From: Niebla homalea
Lineage: Eukaryota > Ascomycota > Lecanoromycetes > Lecanorales > Ramalinaceae
Assembly (NCBI GenBank): GCA_019925105.1
Contig: JAHGAU010000001.1
Location: forward strand, 806,001-870,000
DNA: 64,000 nucleotides
Direction: 5' to 3'
Part shown: positions 36,202 to 47,149 of the stretch, in pieces
How positions within the stretch are numbered: position 1 is the first letter of the stretch
Layout: every line of letters begins with the position of its first letter
Notes under the pieces: generated by a model
The model's input: the letters and a program-made list of their open reading frames with translations, nothing else
The model's database searches: none
Told to the model about the DNA's origin: nothing
Position numbers and translations under genes: made by a program

Positions 36202-36297
36202 TAGGAGATGGCCGAGCTTGGTTATGGCGCTAGGTTAAGGTTACTAAACAATGTCCTAGTGGGGCAACCCGCGTGGGTTCGAATCCCACTCTCATCA
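36202..36297 (+). tRNA. tRNA-Leu(AAG)-like gene with 13-nt intron, acceptor stem damaged
   Basis: D arm GCCGAGCTTGGTTATGGC, anticodon stem CTAGG/CCTAG, anticodon AAG at 36237-36239, an intron of 13 nt at 36241-36253 directly after position 37, a long type II variable arm (TGGGGCAACCCGC) and T arm GTGGG-TTCGAAT-CCCAC are all present. The 3' acceptor strand TCTCATC followed by discriminator A should pair with GATGAGA, but the 5' strand reads TAGGAGA, giving mismatches at positions 1 and 3. A short T5 run at about 36306-36310 could terminate Pol III. It may be a pseudogene, or a functional gene with an altered 5' end. Confidence 0.75.
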
Positions 36298-36643
36298 AGA
36301 TTGATATTTTTGGCCGTTTCGAGTTCTCCCAGCTGGAGCTTTGAGACCTATAGCAACGACATAGATTCCTCAGGTTCGGCTCTTTTTAATTTCGAGGCAT
36401 TTGTTGAACGGCGAGCTTGCTGATACCTTTGGGCTCCTCTTCTGGAACACGGTAGTCAATTCGCAACTAGAGTAGGACTCATAATATCCAATCTGCATCG
36501 TGACAGTTGAACAGCGCAAAGAATTCAGGGATAGAAGAGGTGAAGCTGAATCACCAATAAGAGATCCAAACGAGAAAGTCGTTGCAAGCAACCGCAGTCG
36601 AAGAATCGTGAGCGAACAAGGAGAGACCTCGAAAGTCTCTGAA
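36298..36643. promoter_or_regulatory. Region between the tRNA-like gene and the terpene cyclase pseudogene
   Basis: 346 bp upstream of the HAD-terpene cyclase start. The downstream frame stays open back to about 36500 but begins there with a non-ATG codon; the first good ATG is at 36644. No other feature recognised. Confidence 0.35.
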
Positions 36644-38208
36644 ATGCCAGTAAGAGGGATCATCTTCGATCTTGGCGATGTCCTATTCACTTGGTCGCCA
36701 AATACAGAGACCACTATATCGGCTGGAACACTTCGAAAGATACTGTCCTCATCTACCTGGCTCGAGTATGAATGCGGCCATCTCGAACAGTATGAGTCTT
36801 TGCAACCCGATGACATGGTAGTGGCATTTCTCAGACATCTGAGAAAGAGCGCTCTGGTCAGTGTGTATGCCATGTCGAACGTGGCTAAAGAGGATTTTGC
36901 TGCTTTGTCGTCAAAAATGGATTGGTCTCTTTTCGATCAGGTATTTACTTCGGGAGAGGTTGGTATGCGCAAACCGGACCATGGGTTCTTCTGCCACGTT
37001 CTGGACCAAATCAAATTCGCTCCTGCCCAAGTCGTGTTTGTAGACGACAAGCAAGAGAACGTGCTTGCAGCAGATCAAATGGGCATTAAGGGCATCATTT
37101 TCGATGAATCAACGATTCACACTCTGCAAAACCTGCTGGGCGATCCAATCGCAAGAGGCTACGAGTATCTATACCGGAATGCAAAGCAATTTGACTCTAT
37201 TACTGACGGTGGCATCGTCGTGAAAGACAATTTTGCAGAGCTACTGATACTAGAAGCGACCCAAGACAAGTAAGTTCACGATCTAATATTGCAATTCCCT
37301 TTTCCTAGAGCTGAACACATTTGGTAGAAGTCTCGTCAATGTGAGGTCGTACTTCCAGCGGACCTGGAACTTTTTCGCGGGTAAGCATTCTTACCTCTGC
37401 ACAGTGTCAAATGACCCATGTACTTAAGAACCTAATGAAGCGTCAATGGACAGGAAAAGTCACACTTGTTCCGGGCGGCTACTTCCCTGACGACCTTGAT
37501 ACCACATCTCTGGCCCTTACTGCCCTACGACCAGAAAGCCCCAATATCGTTACATCTATTTTGAATGAGATGTGCGAATACTTGAATGATGATGGCACGT
37601 TCCTGGTAACTTATTAACGCGTTATGAAGCTGATGAACCACTCACTGACTCAGAACCACAATAGACATATTTCGATCGGGAAAAGCCTCGGACTGATACA
37701 GTGGTCACTGCGAATGTATTGGCATGTTTCTACCATTTCGGTCGCGGCGATCGATTCACGCACACGCTGCAGCATATTCACGATGTACTCTTGCATCGGG
37801 CCTATATGCATGGTACGCGCTACTATCCATCTCCTGACTGTTGTCTCGGGTTTTTTGGACGTCTCTTGCAGTTCTTCAAAAAACGACGCCTATCTTCGGG
37901 CGAAAATAGGTCCACTTCTCAAGTCGGAATTGCAGGAACGAGTCGGAGAAAGCGGAAGTGCTACGGACCTGGCAATGCGCGTTATTGCATGTGATTCGCT
38001 GGGTATAGAGTGTAGCGTTGATCGGCATACCTTACTATGTCTGCAGTGTCAAGACGGAGGATGGGAATCTGGCTGGATGTACAGATATGGGTCAACCGGC
38101 GTGAGGATCGGGAACCGCGGCGTTACAACTGCACTGGCACTGAAAGCTATAGCCTCTCCGTCCGTTGTTAATGAAGCAGTAGCATCAGCTGAGAATGTTC
38201 GAGCCTAA
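36644..38208 (+). pseudogene. HAD-like phosphatase / class II terpene cyclase fusion (AstC-type drimane synthase family), frameshifted
   Basis: Exons 36644-37269, 37328-37380, 37454-37605 and 37665-38208, with introns of 58, 73 and 59 bp. The N-terminal HAD domain shows IIFDLGDVLF (Asp9, Asp12), AMSN, GMRKPD and VVFVDD (Asp134/135). The C-terminal part has the class II cyclase acid motif DDLDTTSLAL (residues 239-248, 37489-37518) and the QCQDGGW motif (38047-38064) with YGSTGVRIGNRGVTTALAL near the end. In known members (AstC of Aspergillus oryzae) the cyclase protonates farnesyl diphosphate to drimenyl diphosphate and the HAD part removes phosphate. The last exon has one base too many: FFGRLL switches frame near 37862-37871 into SSSKNDAYLRAKIGPLL. 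As read, the protein would lose its C-terminal third. The HAD cap also looks short. Confidence 0.82.
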
Positions 38209-38640
38209 GGTCACTGTGAATTTATGCAAAGTGAAAACCAAAATGACAGCTAAGCCTCCAGGTGCTCACGCATTTGCCAGGTGATTTTCCGTGTGAATAC
38301 ATTGACTACCCACTGCCAATAAGGCCCATCGATGGTGGATGATGATTAATCGAAATGTACGTAATGTTTCTCGCCGAGAAATAGAGAACGGGCCTTGGAT
38401 ACTAATTGTTAACAGACAGTCCAGGTTCCGAGTATTCCAAAAACAATATCATCAATGTCACGGGCAGAGAGTCAAATTCTAACGCTTATGTATCATTCTG
38501 ATTACTGGTCAATACCGGCTCTTTGTAGCCCACGTAAATGAAGTCGCCATGGGAAGCCATATGTCAGCCTAGGTGCAAGCATAATGGCAGTGTTCCATGG
38601 AGTGTTCCTAAGCGGTCATACGAGCGGTATTAAGACACTC
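38209..38640. other. Transition zone into the AT-rich block
   Basis: 432 bp with no gene. GC content drops within a few tens of bases near 38600-38650, after which almost all sequence is AT-rich and transposon-derived. Confidence 0.5.
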
Positions 38641-38888
38641 TTATAATACGTATAGATTATATTACCTGGCCGTATATCTTAAACTACTTAAGTATTTAAT
38701 ATGGATAGATTTATACTTCCTATATAAATTACATTTAATATCTATATAGAACTATACAATTATTAATATAATATTTTGGAAAATGGCGATAACGACGGTA
38801 ACAGAGTAAATGCGTACGGCGTTTAACGAGATAATAAACGACTATAAGGGCGAAAATATAATACGGGATAAGCCTTTCAAGGGAGGCA

Positions 38889-39430
38889 AGAACATCAGCA
38901 AATCTGCGACCTGCTCGGATCGAGTAAATAAAGAAAAAGGATTTATTTACTCAGACCGCTCGCGAGCTGCTTATAAGTGAATTCAGAAACTTACGAGCGC
39001 TTTAAGCAGTCCCGAGCAGGTAAAAAAAATTTAAAAATAAAAACGTTTAAAACAGTAAAATAACGGTTTTTATTTTTTATAAATTTTTTTATTAAGCTTT
39101 CTTGGCGCTCGGGTATAGCCGTAACCCCCTTTATAAGCCGTAATATTGAACGTTTTTTTAAAATTAATTATAGATTCAATTATTTTAATTAAAAGTTACT
39201 TTAAGAATTAATAATATTTAATATTAAGGATAAAAGTATTTAAAAAGGGTAAATTAAAAAAAAACGTTAAGTTAAAAAAAATAAAACTTATAAGTAAGTA
39301 AAATATTTATAAGTAAGCCGGATACTCGTAAGCGCTCTGAGGTTAAGCGAGGGCGGATATAATATTTTTATACTTAATCTACTCGCTTCCACTCGGAGTG
39401 CTTATATACTGGTTCATAAATTTACAGATG
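38889..39430 (-). repeat. Fragment of LTR family A, inverted relative to the copy at 46169-46712
   Basis: About 540 bp starting near AACATCAGCAAATCTGCGACC and ending near TTTACAGATG. Its reverse complement matches most of the 3' LTR of the element at 42680-46712, including the GC-rich GAGCAGGTCGCAGATTT and CACTCGGAGTGCTTATAT blocks. The last part of that LTR (the TGTCACGG end) is missing here, so this is a truncated solo LTR. Confidence 0.75.
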
Positions 39431-39717
39431 AATATTAATAAAAGGATAATAAACGATATAACGGGATACGTCGATTACGATAATATACCAGGGAAAGCCG
39501 CCTTAAAATAAGTTTTTAAAAAAATAAGTTATATATATATAAAAACGCGGGAAAAACGTATATTAAGAAAATAAAAAAAGAAATAAAAACGGGACAGGCC
39601 GGAATAAACGTAAAAATAAGGTTAATAATTAACGGACTCTTAATAATAAATTAAGACTTAATAAATAAGAAAACGTAACTTTTTATATAAATAAAATCAT
39701 AAGAAGTAAAAGAATAT

Positions 39718-39847
39718 TGGAAAGGGGGAGATCACGGAAAACACGGAACATCCGAATGGGTGTATGAAGGGATGAAAACACCAAAAGGGCTAACTAAGGG
39801 TAGAATTACTTCATATATATTCTGAGAAGGAAAGGTAAAACGGATTA
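39718..39847 (+). repeat. Partial copy of TGGAAAGG repeat (family C)
   Basis: Starts TGGAAAGGGGGAG and shares the internal ACACCAAAAGGGCTAACTAAGGGTAG-like stretch with the fuller copies at 40707-40969 (+) and 49234-49486 (-). Truncated at the LINE tail. Confidence 0.55.
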
Positions 39848-40205
39848 TTATTGATTGATTCATTAATTGATTAATACTACGGATTTAGTCAACTTAATTC
39901 CGGCGTTCTTTAATAATCGGTTATTAAGCTTTATTAATAACCGTAAAAACCTAATATCTATAACGTTAAAATCAAAAACCAATATTTACTTAACCTTTAT
40001 TTTCGGTTTAAAGGATTAAGCACGTTTATAGCCGTTTAAAAAGTAATAATTTATTTATATGCCTTTTCTAAGAAAACCTATAATATTATAATTAAGTTAT
40101 TTTAAAGGTCATTTTTAACTTTATATCGCTTTTTTTACTTTAGAAGCCCGCTTTATATTGTTATTTTAAATTATACCTTTAAATACTTTTATTAATATAT
40201 ATATT

Positions 40206-40381
40206 TGTTATATGGAAAGGCTATTGCCAAGACCTTTACGGGTACTAAGGCCCAAAGGGGTATAGCGGACGCCCGGTGCTTGGCGCACACACTCATATTG
40301 CGCACCTTCATAACTAGATACTCACTCATGATATATATTACACCCACTTTTTTACCTCAGTACTTTTAGTACCTGACAACA
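40206..40381 (+). repeat. Solo LTR of family B
   Basis: 176 bp from TGTTATATGG to GACAACA. It shares CCAAGACCTTTACGGG, ACTAAGGCC and AAAGGGGTATAGCGGA with the two 183-bp LTRs at 42876 and 44103. Flanking 5-mers ATATT and TTATT differ at one base, consistent with a mutated TSD. Confidence 0.7.
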
Positions 40382-40706
40382 TTATTACTATTTATTCATA
40401 TATAGTATCCTTTATAATAAACGTTATTATTACTTATATTTATTTTTTTAAATATTATTTTAACGTTAATAACCTTAAACCTTTATTAAGTATAGCCTTT
40501 TTATTATACCTTTTTATTTTAGATTTAACGATAAAAGTTCTTGGTAAAATCTTTAACAACCTTATTTATCTTATTAATTAAATGAAATTACGGTAATAAA
40601 TCCGTAAATATTATAAATTCAACGGCCGCTTTAATACTTTTTTTATAATTAATATTTAACGATAACTATTAATTTCTACTTTTTTAATTAATTTTATTTT
40701 AAACCC

Positions 40707-40969
40707 TGGAAAGGGGGAGAGCATGGAAAATATAAAACTTGCAACTAAATATATAAATGGATGGCAATACTAAAAGGGCTAAAAGGGCTGATTAAGGGTG
40801 GAATCGATTTATATATTACTTTAAAAAGTGGGAGTATAACGAATTACTATAATATAGTTCCTATACCTTATTAACTTATATAGGGGCTGCGGCCCATCTT
40901 CAATTACTCTCCATTGCTACCTGCTACTTTATCACTTTTACTCTTTCATTACTTCTCATCTTTTCTATC
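40707..40969 (+). repeat. TGGAAAGG repeat (family C), about 263 bp
   Basis: Begins TGGAAAGGGGGAGAGCATGG, contains ACTTATATAGGGGCTGCGGC and ends in CTCATCTTTTCTA. A second copy lies in inverse orientation at 49234-49486. TG..A(CA) ends and size are compatible with a small LTR or MITE; coding capacity none. Confidence 0.7.
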
Positions 40970-42679
40970 CCTATAAATAATAAATAAGAAATAAATACGT
41001 ATATAACGTCCCATTTCCTTTATTTATATTTATAATTAATATCTATTTAATTATTAATATATATAATAAAAAAGAAATAAGTTAAATTATTTTTATCCGT
41101 TTAAAGTTAAATTATTAACGTATTATCTCTTTTCTTTATAATCCCGTAATAACGGAGATATTTATTAATAATTTCTTTATTATTTAAAGCCGGGTATTAC
41201 CGTTTTTAAGGGATTAATTCTTTATATTTATATTAAAGTTTAGTTAATCGCGTTATAATTTACTTAATAATTATTGCTAACTTTATTTTCACGATCTTTT
41301 TAACTTCCGTTTTTTTTACGCCGGGTAAGAGTTTATACGTATTTATATTAACCTTTAAAATATTAATAAGGTTAATTTCCTTTTTAATTTATCTTAATTT
41401 CATTTTAAAAAAGGTAAATACTTCCCTTTTATTTTTCTTAAATTAAAACTTTTTAAAGTTTAAGCAGATACGTTTATTTCCTATTATTATAACCGAATTG
41501 ATACCCTTTTCAAGTTTCATTTAAACGATTAATTAATTAAAAGTTAACTTTATTGATAATATAAAGACTTTAAACTTTAATACCAGGATAAAAATCGCTT
41601 TATATATACCATTAAATACTCTTAAACACTTATTTCAGACCCGCTATAATTGTTAAGCGGGCTTTTTTTTTTTAATAATTAAGGGTATTTTTTAAATATA
41701 TATTACACAATTATTACGTACGTTATAGCCGATTCTATTATTATTTAATAAACCGTTCTGGCCTTCTATAAAGTAACCTTTTACGTTAATACCGTAAAAT
41801 AAATAAGGCTTTTTTTCCATAAGACTATCTTTTTTTAAACCTTTTTTATCCAATTTTTTAAATTAAGTTTTCCGTTAATTTAAAGGTTAAGAATTTATTA
41901 TAACTTTACTTAAATTTTAATTATAATTATTATATTATATAGCTTTAAACTTCCCATTATATAAATAAGTTTATATTTATACGGCGTAAATTAAGTTTTA
42001 TACGTTTTTGTTTACCGTAAATAAACCTCATAAGCTTATTATAACTTTGAATAATATATATAATTAAACTTATTATAAATTAAAAGGTAGATATTATTAA
42101 TGAAGCTTTTAATTTAGACTTTTCATTTTAATTTTGTTAATTCTTCGATTAACGGATTATTAAAGAAAAAGAATAAAACCGGAAAAACGAATAACTTTTA
42201 TAATTTTCCGATTATAATTAATTTTATCGGGTTTATCTTTTATTTTAAGTTAATTAATATTATCCGATCGCTTAAAAAGTTTTCCGTTTACTCTATAAAA
42301 AAAGATAATATCCTTTTTTTTTCGTAAATTATATAATAACCTTTAAAAAAAGACTTATTATATATTTTTTTCTATAGCTTTATACCGTATATATATCGTT
42401 AATTAACCCTTTAAAAGTTATTTCTATAAACCTTTTTCTTTTTATATTTATTTATTAATCGGGGAAGAGTCCGTTTTCTTCCGTATAGTTGTTAAGGATC
42501 TTTATAATTACCGTTTTTAAGGTTTTCCTTAACATATAAAAAAGTATAATCGGCCTACAGGTTTTTATTTTTAAATAATCTGGCTTAACCGGTTTCTTAA
42601 AGATAATTATTTAAATTTTTTTAAACTTACGGAAATAATAATTAATATTAAACTAAGCTTAAAATAAATAAATAAAAAC

Positions 42680-42840
42680 TGTCACGGTACAGACCATGGG
42701 AGGATTCCTTGGCACGGACCGGGCTTACCTTGTTTCGCATTACTTGGTATACGTATACTTATATTCTACCTATATAGCTAGATAGCTATATATTATTTAT
42801 CTATTTATTACTTTATTATTATATATACCGTATTCTCGTA
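42680..42840 (+). repeat. Truncated 5' LTR of element A
   Basis: 161 bp, TGTCACGGTACAGACC to ATTCTCGTA, aligned base for base with 46007-46167. Differences between the two copies are mostly C/T and G/A, as expected from RIP. Confidence 0.8.
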
Positions 42841-42875
42841 ATAAATAATAATAATAATATAAAGTCTATACGTTC

Positions 42876-44285
42876 TGTTATGGGCAAAGGCCATTGCCAA
42901 GACCTTTACGGGCACTAAGGCCTAAAGGGGTATAGCGGATTCCCGGTGCTTGGCACACACTCATAATTACTCTTATATAGCACTTATATAGATTATCATT
43001 CATACACTTACCACTTACTTTTACAGTGCATTTACTTATTACCCATAGGTACATAATAAATGGTAATAATAGCACGAGTTCTTCTACTTAATAATTAATA
43101 TAAAGTTTACGATTACCTCTATATATCCTATTCTTTTATAGATGGTATAAATATGAGTCTGTTTATATCACTTAATACCTACCTTCTAGACCCATTCATT
43201 TGGACATCTGAGAAACCGATAACGTTATTATTATAAGTATCCTCGTTATTATTATATTCTTCAGCTTTTAAATTGACTTTCTTATTACCTTAAACCCTAC
43301 CTTTTTTACCAAAACCCTACCTCACCATCTACGACCTCTATATGAGATTTATACCTTTTAAATCTTTCACCAAGTCCTTACCCTTCTTTAAAGTATCGCT
43401 ACCAAGGGTCCTTCCTATTATAATACTTAAAAACCTCTAGCGTAAATTTATACCAGCTTTATTATTATTACCTTAAGAGCTATTACTTTAAAAAGAGCCT
43501 TTAACTATTATTATCTTAAAAATTATAGACGCTATAGTAAAGTTATAAAGGTTTATTACTTTTACCGTTATTTAACTATATAATGAACCTCTTTTATTAC
43601 TCTTACCTCTTATTATAGTAAAAGTAAACTTTAAGTATATATTTATAGTAAATTTACCGGATTAAATAACGTATACCGCTTATAAAGTCACGTTATAGGA
43701 ATAAGTTACTACCGATAAGATCCGCTTTTATTATAAATCGACTTACGTATATTACCGGCTTAAGTAAATTATATACCCTAAGTAATAAGGTTAATATACC
43801 TACCGGCTGAACCCCGGAGATTACCGGAGATTACGGATTTAAACGATTTAGTTTACTTATAAAATACTTAAATCCACGATTATTTTCCGGGTAAGATCGC
43901 GATAACTGCCCGGCTTACGGTTTTTCGACTTTACTATTATTATACCCTCTTAATACGCCGTTATTACGTATTATTTCTACTTCTTTATTTTCCTCGGCGT
44001 TGGATACATTTATTCTTTAGCCCCGGAGGCGCTTTAATTCATAAGGCTATTTACCTCGCCGTTATTATATAAGCGTAACATTTTTCTTTTTTTTAATACA
44101 TTTATTATGGGCAAAGGCTATTATTAAAACCTTTACGGGCACTAAGGCCTAAAGGGGTATAGCGGATGCCCGGTACTTAGCGCATACTTATATTTACTCC
44201 TGCATAGCACTTATATAGATCATTATTCATACACTTACCACTCACTTTTACAGTGCATTTACTTATCACCCATAGGTACATAACA
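42876..44285 (+). mobile_element. Small LTR retroelement B, 183-bp LTRs, TSD CGTTC
   Basis: 5' LTR 42876-43058 and 3' LTR 44103-44285, both exactly 183 bp, bounded by TGTTATGGGC and ACATAACA (RIP versions TATTATGGGC and ACATAATA). CGTTC flanks the whole unit at 42871-42875 and 44286-44290, proving a single insertion. The internal region is only 1,044 bp, has no recognisable coding sequence after RIP, and begins two bases after the LTR with TGGTAATAATAGC, which could be a primer-binding site. Size and lack of coding fit a TRIM/LARD-like non-autonomous element. Nested in element A. Confidence 0.85.
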
Positions 44286-46006
44286 CGTTCTTATAGTTTT
44301 AAGTATAACCTTTAACTATTTTACTATAAGGTAATAACGTTATAGCTTTTATATAAACCGCGTTAAACGTATTCCTTTAATATTTAACTCGTCGATCCTT
44401 TTAAAAGGCCTTTCGACGTTATCGATTATTATCTTATTATCTTATATTAAAAGATGAATAAGGCCGTATTACCCGCTTAGGATAAGTTTTTTAACCTCCG
44501 TAAGAATCTTAAAAGAAGTTAATAAAGTAGAAGTCTTTAAAAATAATTAAGGAAGTATTTAAATCGCTTTCCGAGGAAATTATAATTATAATTATATATT
44601 TTACTATTATAAATACGAAGATAAATAATATATAAGGCGAAATTATTACTCTTAAGGCTAAACTAAAATTATTTTACCATAAGTAACGTAAGGACTTAAT
44701 ATAAAAGTTTCCCTTAAACGCGGATATAAAGCCCCTTAATAAATAGCTAAAAAGTAAAAATAAGGATAAAAAGAAAAAGAAATCTATATCTTTAATAACT
44801 ATTTCAGAAAAAGACTAATTTCAAATTAAAGAACTTGGGTACTTTAACGGTACCAACAACGTTTATACCTTTATTAAGAGACTTAGAACCGTTAATAATA
44901 TTAAATCTATTAAGCTCATTAAAGATTACCTCGTCCTTTCCTTTATGAATCCGGGTAAATTAAATAAGGCCTATAATTAATAGATTTTAAAAATAAATAA
45001 TATAATTCGGAAGAAGTTACTTAATAATAATAAGATAAATCTTCTTAATAACGTATTTATATCCCGGTTTAAAATACCGGAATATTAACTACTTAATTAA
45101 TTAAATTATGTACGGTATATACGTAAAGACGCTATAGATAAAAAGCCTATAACAGCCTTTATTAATTAAGTTATAACTTTTATTAAACGATTGAAATAAA
45201 AAATGGGTTATAATTAACTTTCATTAGATTTAAACCTTCTTTATAAAATACTTTATTATATTTTAACGGCGATAACGATATAAATTACTTTATAATTTAA
45301 GTATAAATTTAATAGATAATATAATATGATTTATACCATACCTTTAATCAATTACCTTATTTATAATAAATAACATGAAATGCCGCTATTAATAATTACG
45401 ATCGCGATAAACGATTTAATTATAATCAACGTTCTTACCCACCCCGTAATAATTACTTAAATCAAGGTCCTTACCCAGGTTAAAAGCTCCTTACCGTAAA
45501 TTATAGTAACGCTTTATTAATATATTAAGCCGAGCCTATTAACGACGGCGACCCCGGCTTATTCCTTTATATTTTTAAGAATAACGTCCTTAAATACGTT
45601 AAAGTTAACTTTAATAAAGTTCGTTAAGAAAGTTATAATCTTATTAATAAATACAAATACCGTTAATACGCTTATAAATTATTTACGGACTGAATATATT
45701 ATAACTCAGGAGTACCTTAAAGATCATCTTTTTAAGCGATTTAACTTAATCGTAATCCTTAAAAATTATCATTATATCCCGGGTAGATTACGACAATTGC
45801 TTGGCTTATACTTTTTCAGTTATTTTTTTAATATATGATTTTATTACCCTTTACTTTATAATAACTATATATTTAATTAATATGATCTATATAGTTAAAG
45901 CTTCCCTTCGGTTATTTTTATTATTAAGTATATTAATATTTATAATATTTTATGGTAAATATAGTACGACGTAAACGTCGCTTTTTTCTCTTTTTTATAA
46001 TCATAT

Positions 46007-46712
46007 TATTACGGTACAGACTATAGGAGGACTCCTTGGTACGGACCGGGTTTACCTTATTCCTTATTACTTGGCATGCGCACACTTATATTGCACTTAT
46101 ATAGCTAGATAGCTATGTATTATTCATATATTTATTACTTTATCACCATGCATACCGCATTCTCGTATATCTGCAAATTTATAAACCAGCATATAAGCAC
46201 TCCGAGTGTAAGCGAGCAGGTTAAGCAGGTTGAACTTATGTCCCCCCTCGCTTAACCTTTAAGCGTTCGCGAATATCCGGCTTACTTGTATGTTTCTTGG
46301 ATTCTTATAAGTTTTACTTTTTTTTTTAACTTAACGTTTTTTTAATTAAATTACCCCCTTTAATTACCCCCCTTTTAAGGATAAATTACTAGCTATTAAA
46401 ATAACTTTTAGCCAAAAAAACCGAATCTATAATTAATTTTTAAAAACGTTGAATATTACGGCTTAAAGGGGGGGTTATAGCTATATCCGTTACCAAAAAA
46501 GCTTAATAAAAAAATTTATAAAAAATAAAAACCGTTATTTTACCGTTTTAAACGTTTTTATTTTAAACTTTTTTTTACCCGCTCGGGACCGCTCGGAGCG
46601 CTCGTGAGTTTTCCGGGATTCTCGTGAGTGACTTACGAGCGGTCTAAGTGAATAAATCCCTTTTTTTTTTGGCTACTCGCTCTGAGCAGGTCGCAGATTT
46701 GGTAATGTAACA
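46007..46712 (+). repeat. 3' LTR of element A
   Basis: About 706 bp bounded by TATTACGG (mutated TGTCACGG) and TGTAACA. It is followed by AAAAC, the target-site duplicate. It includes a GC-richer zone with CGCTCGGAGCGCTCGTGAG and GAGCAGGTCGCAGATTT also seen inverted at 38899-39430. Confidence 0.75.
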
Positions 46713-46808
46713 AAAACCTTCTTAAATAATAATATTATTATTAATAAGAATTTATTCGGAATTCCGTTTAATTTAAAGGGGTTTTTTTTTTTTAGTTTAT
46801 TAATCGCT
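46713..46808 (-). mobile_element. Continuation of the split minus-strand LINE
   Basis: AAAACCTTCTTAAATAATAA and TAATAAGAATTTATT here correspond to the LINE sequence at about 51740-51840 and, inverted, 58905-58945, showing that the LINE interrupted at 42679 resumes here. Confidence 0.65.
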
Positions 46809-46975
46809 TTTATTATGAGCATGCTGGCTCATAAGGGCTACTGGGTAGTGCACCTGGTGGATGGACCATAAATGTTGCGGTGGCAATACATAAGCGAGAT
46901 ACTCGGGTCGTTTATACCGGTTATTAGCCATAAGGGGTAAGGTGGCTTAACGCATATTGATAAAAGGCCTTTTAA
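46809..46975. repeat. Short GC-richer island in the AT block, unidentified
   Basis: About 165 bp (TATTATGAGCATGCTGGCTC to GGTGGCTTAACGC) keeps many CA and TG dinucleotides, unlike its surroundings. It interrupts the LINE after TTATTAATCGCTTT, so it is an inserted short repeat or LTR that escaped mutation. No TSD could be fixed. Confidence 0.45.
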
Positions 46976-47149
46976 GTCAACATTTATACTTTTACTCTTT
47001 ATAGTTATTTTTTCAATTAATATATACCCTTATAATTTTATTTTAAGTACGGCTTTTATTATAAGAATAACTATTAACCCTTTTTATAATTATATATAAA
47101 AACGTAATTATATATAAATAAACCCCGGAAACCTTAATTTTTATTAAAA

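Larger units (their letters stand above)
39848..42674 (-). mobile_element. Tad/I-like LINE relic, 3' part with reverse transcriptase (RIP-mutated)
   Basis: Minus-strand LINE copy. Its 3' end is marked by an ATTGATTGATTCATTAATTG tail at about 39848-39867 (the complement of an AATC repeat). Near the right end, about 42480-42620, the minus strand can be read with few stops as KKPVKPDYLKIKTCRPIILF then YMLRKTLK, the conserved segment of Tad/I-clade LINE reverse transcriptases (KPGKPDY..YRPIALLNTLGK in intact ones). The copy is interrupted by LTRs at 40206-40381 and 40707-40969 and is cut at 42674-42679 by a large LTR insertion; its continuation resumes at 46713. Confidence 0.75.
42680..46712 (+). 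mobile_element. LTR retroelement A (RIP-mutated, nested), TSD AAAAC
   Basis: Inserted in the minus-strand LINE, which stops at 42679 and resumes at 46713; both junctions carry AAAAC (42675-42679 and 46713-46717). The 3' LTR is about 706 bp (46007-46712, TGTCACGG mutated to TATTACGG at its start, ending GTAACA). The 5' LTR is represented only by its first 161 bp (42680-42840), so part of it is deleted. Internal plus-strand sequence near 44820-45000 still reads like a gag fragment (LGYFNGTNNVYTFIKRLRTV), but no intact ORF or pol domain is visible. The family B element at 42876-44285 is nested within it. Length without the nested element is about 2.6 kb, so this is probably a non-autonomous or deleted copy. 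Confidence 0.78.

Noticed and set aside
38899..46702. A 7.8-kb DNA transposon with 530-bp terminal inverted repeats
   Set aside because: The right copy is part of an LTR whose target duplication (AAAAC) belongs to 42680-46712, so the left inverted copy is an independent LTR fragment and not a paired terminus.
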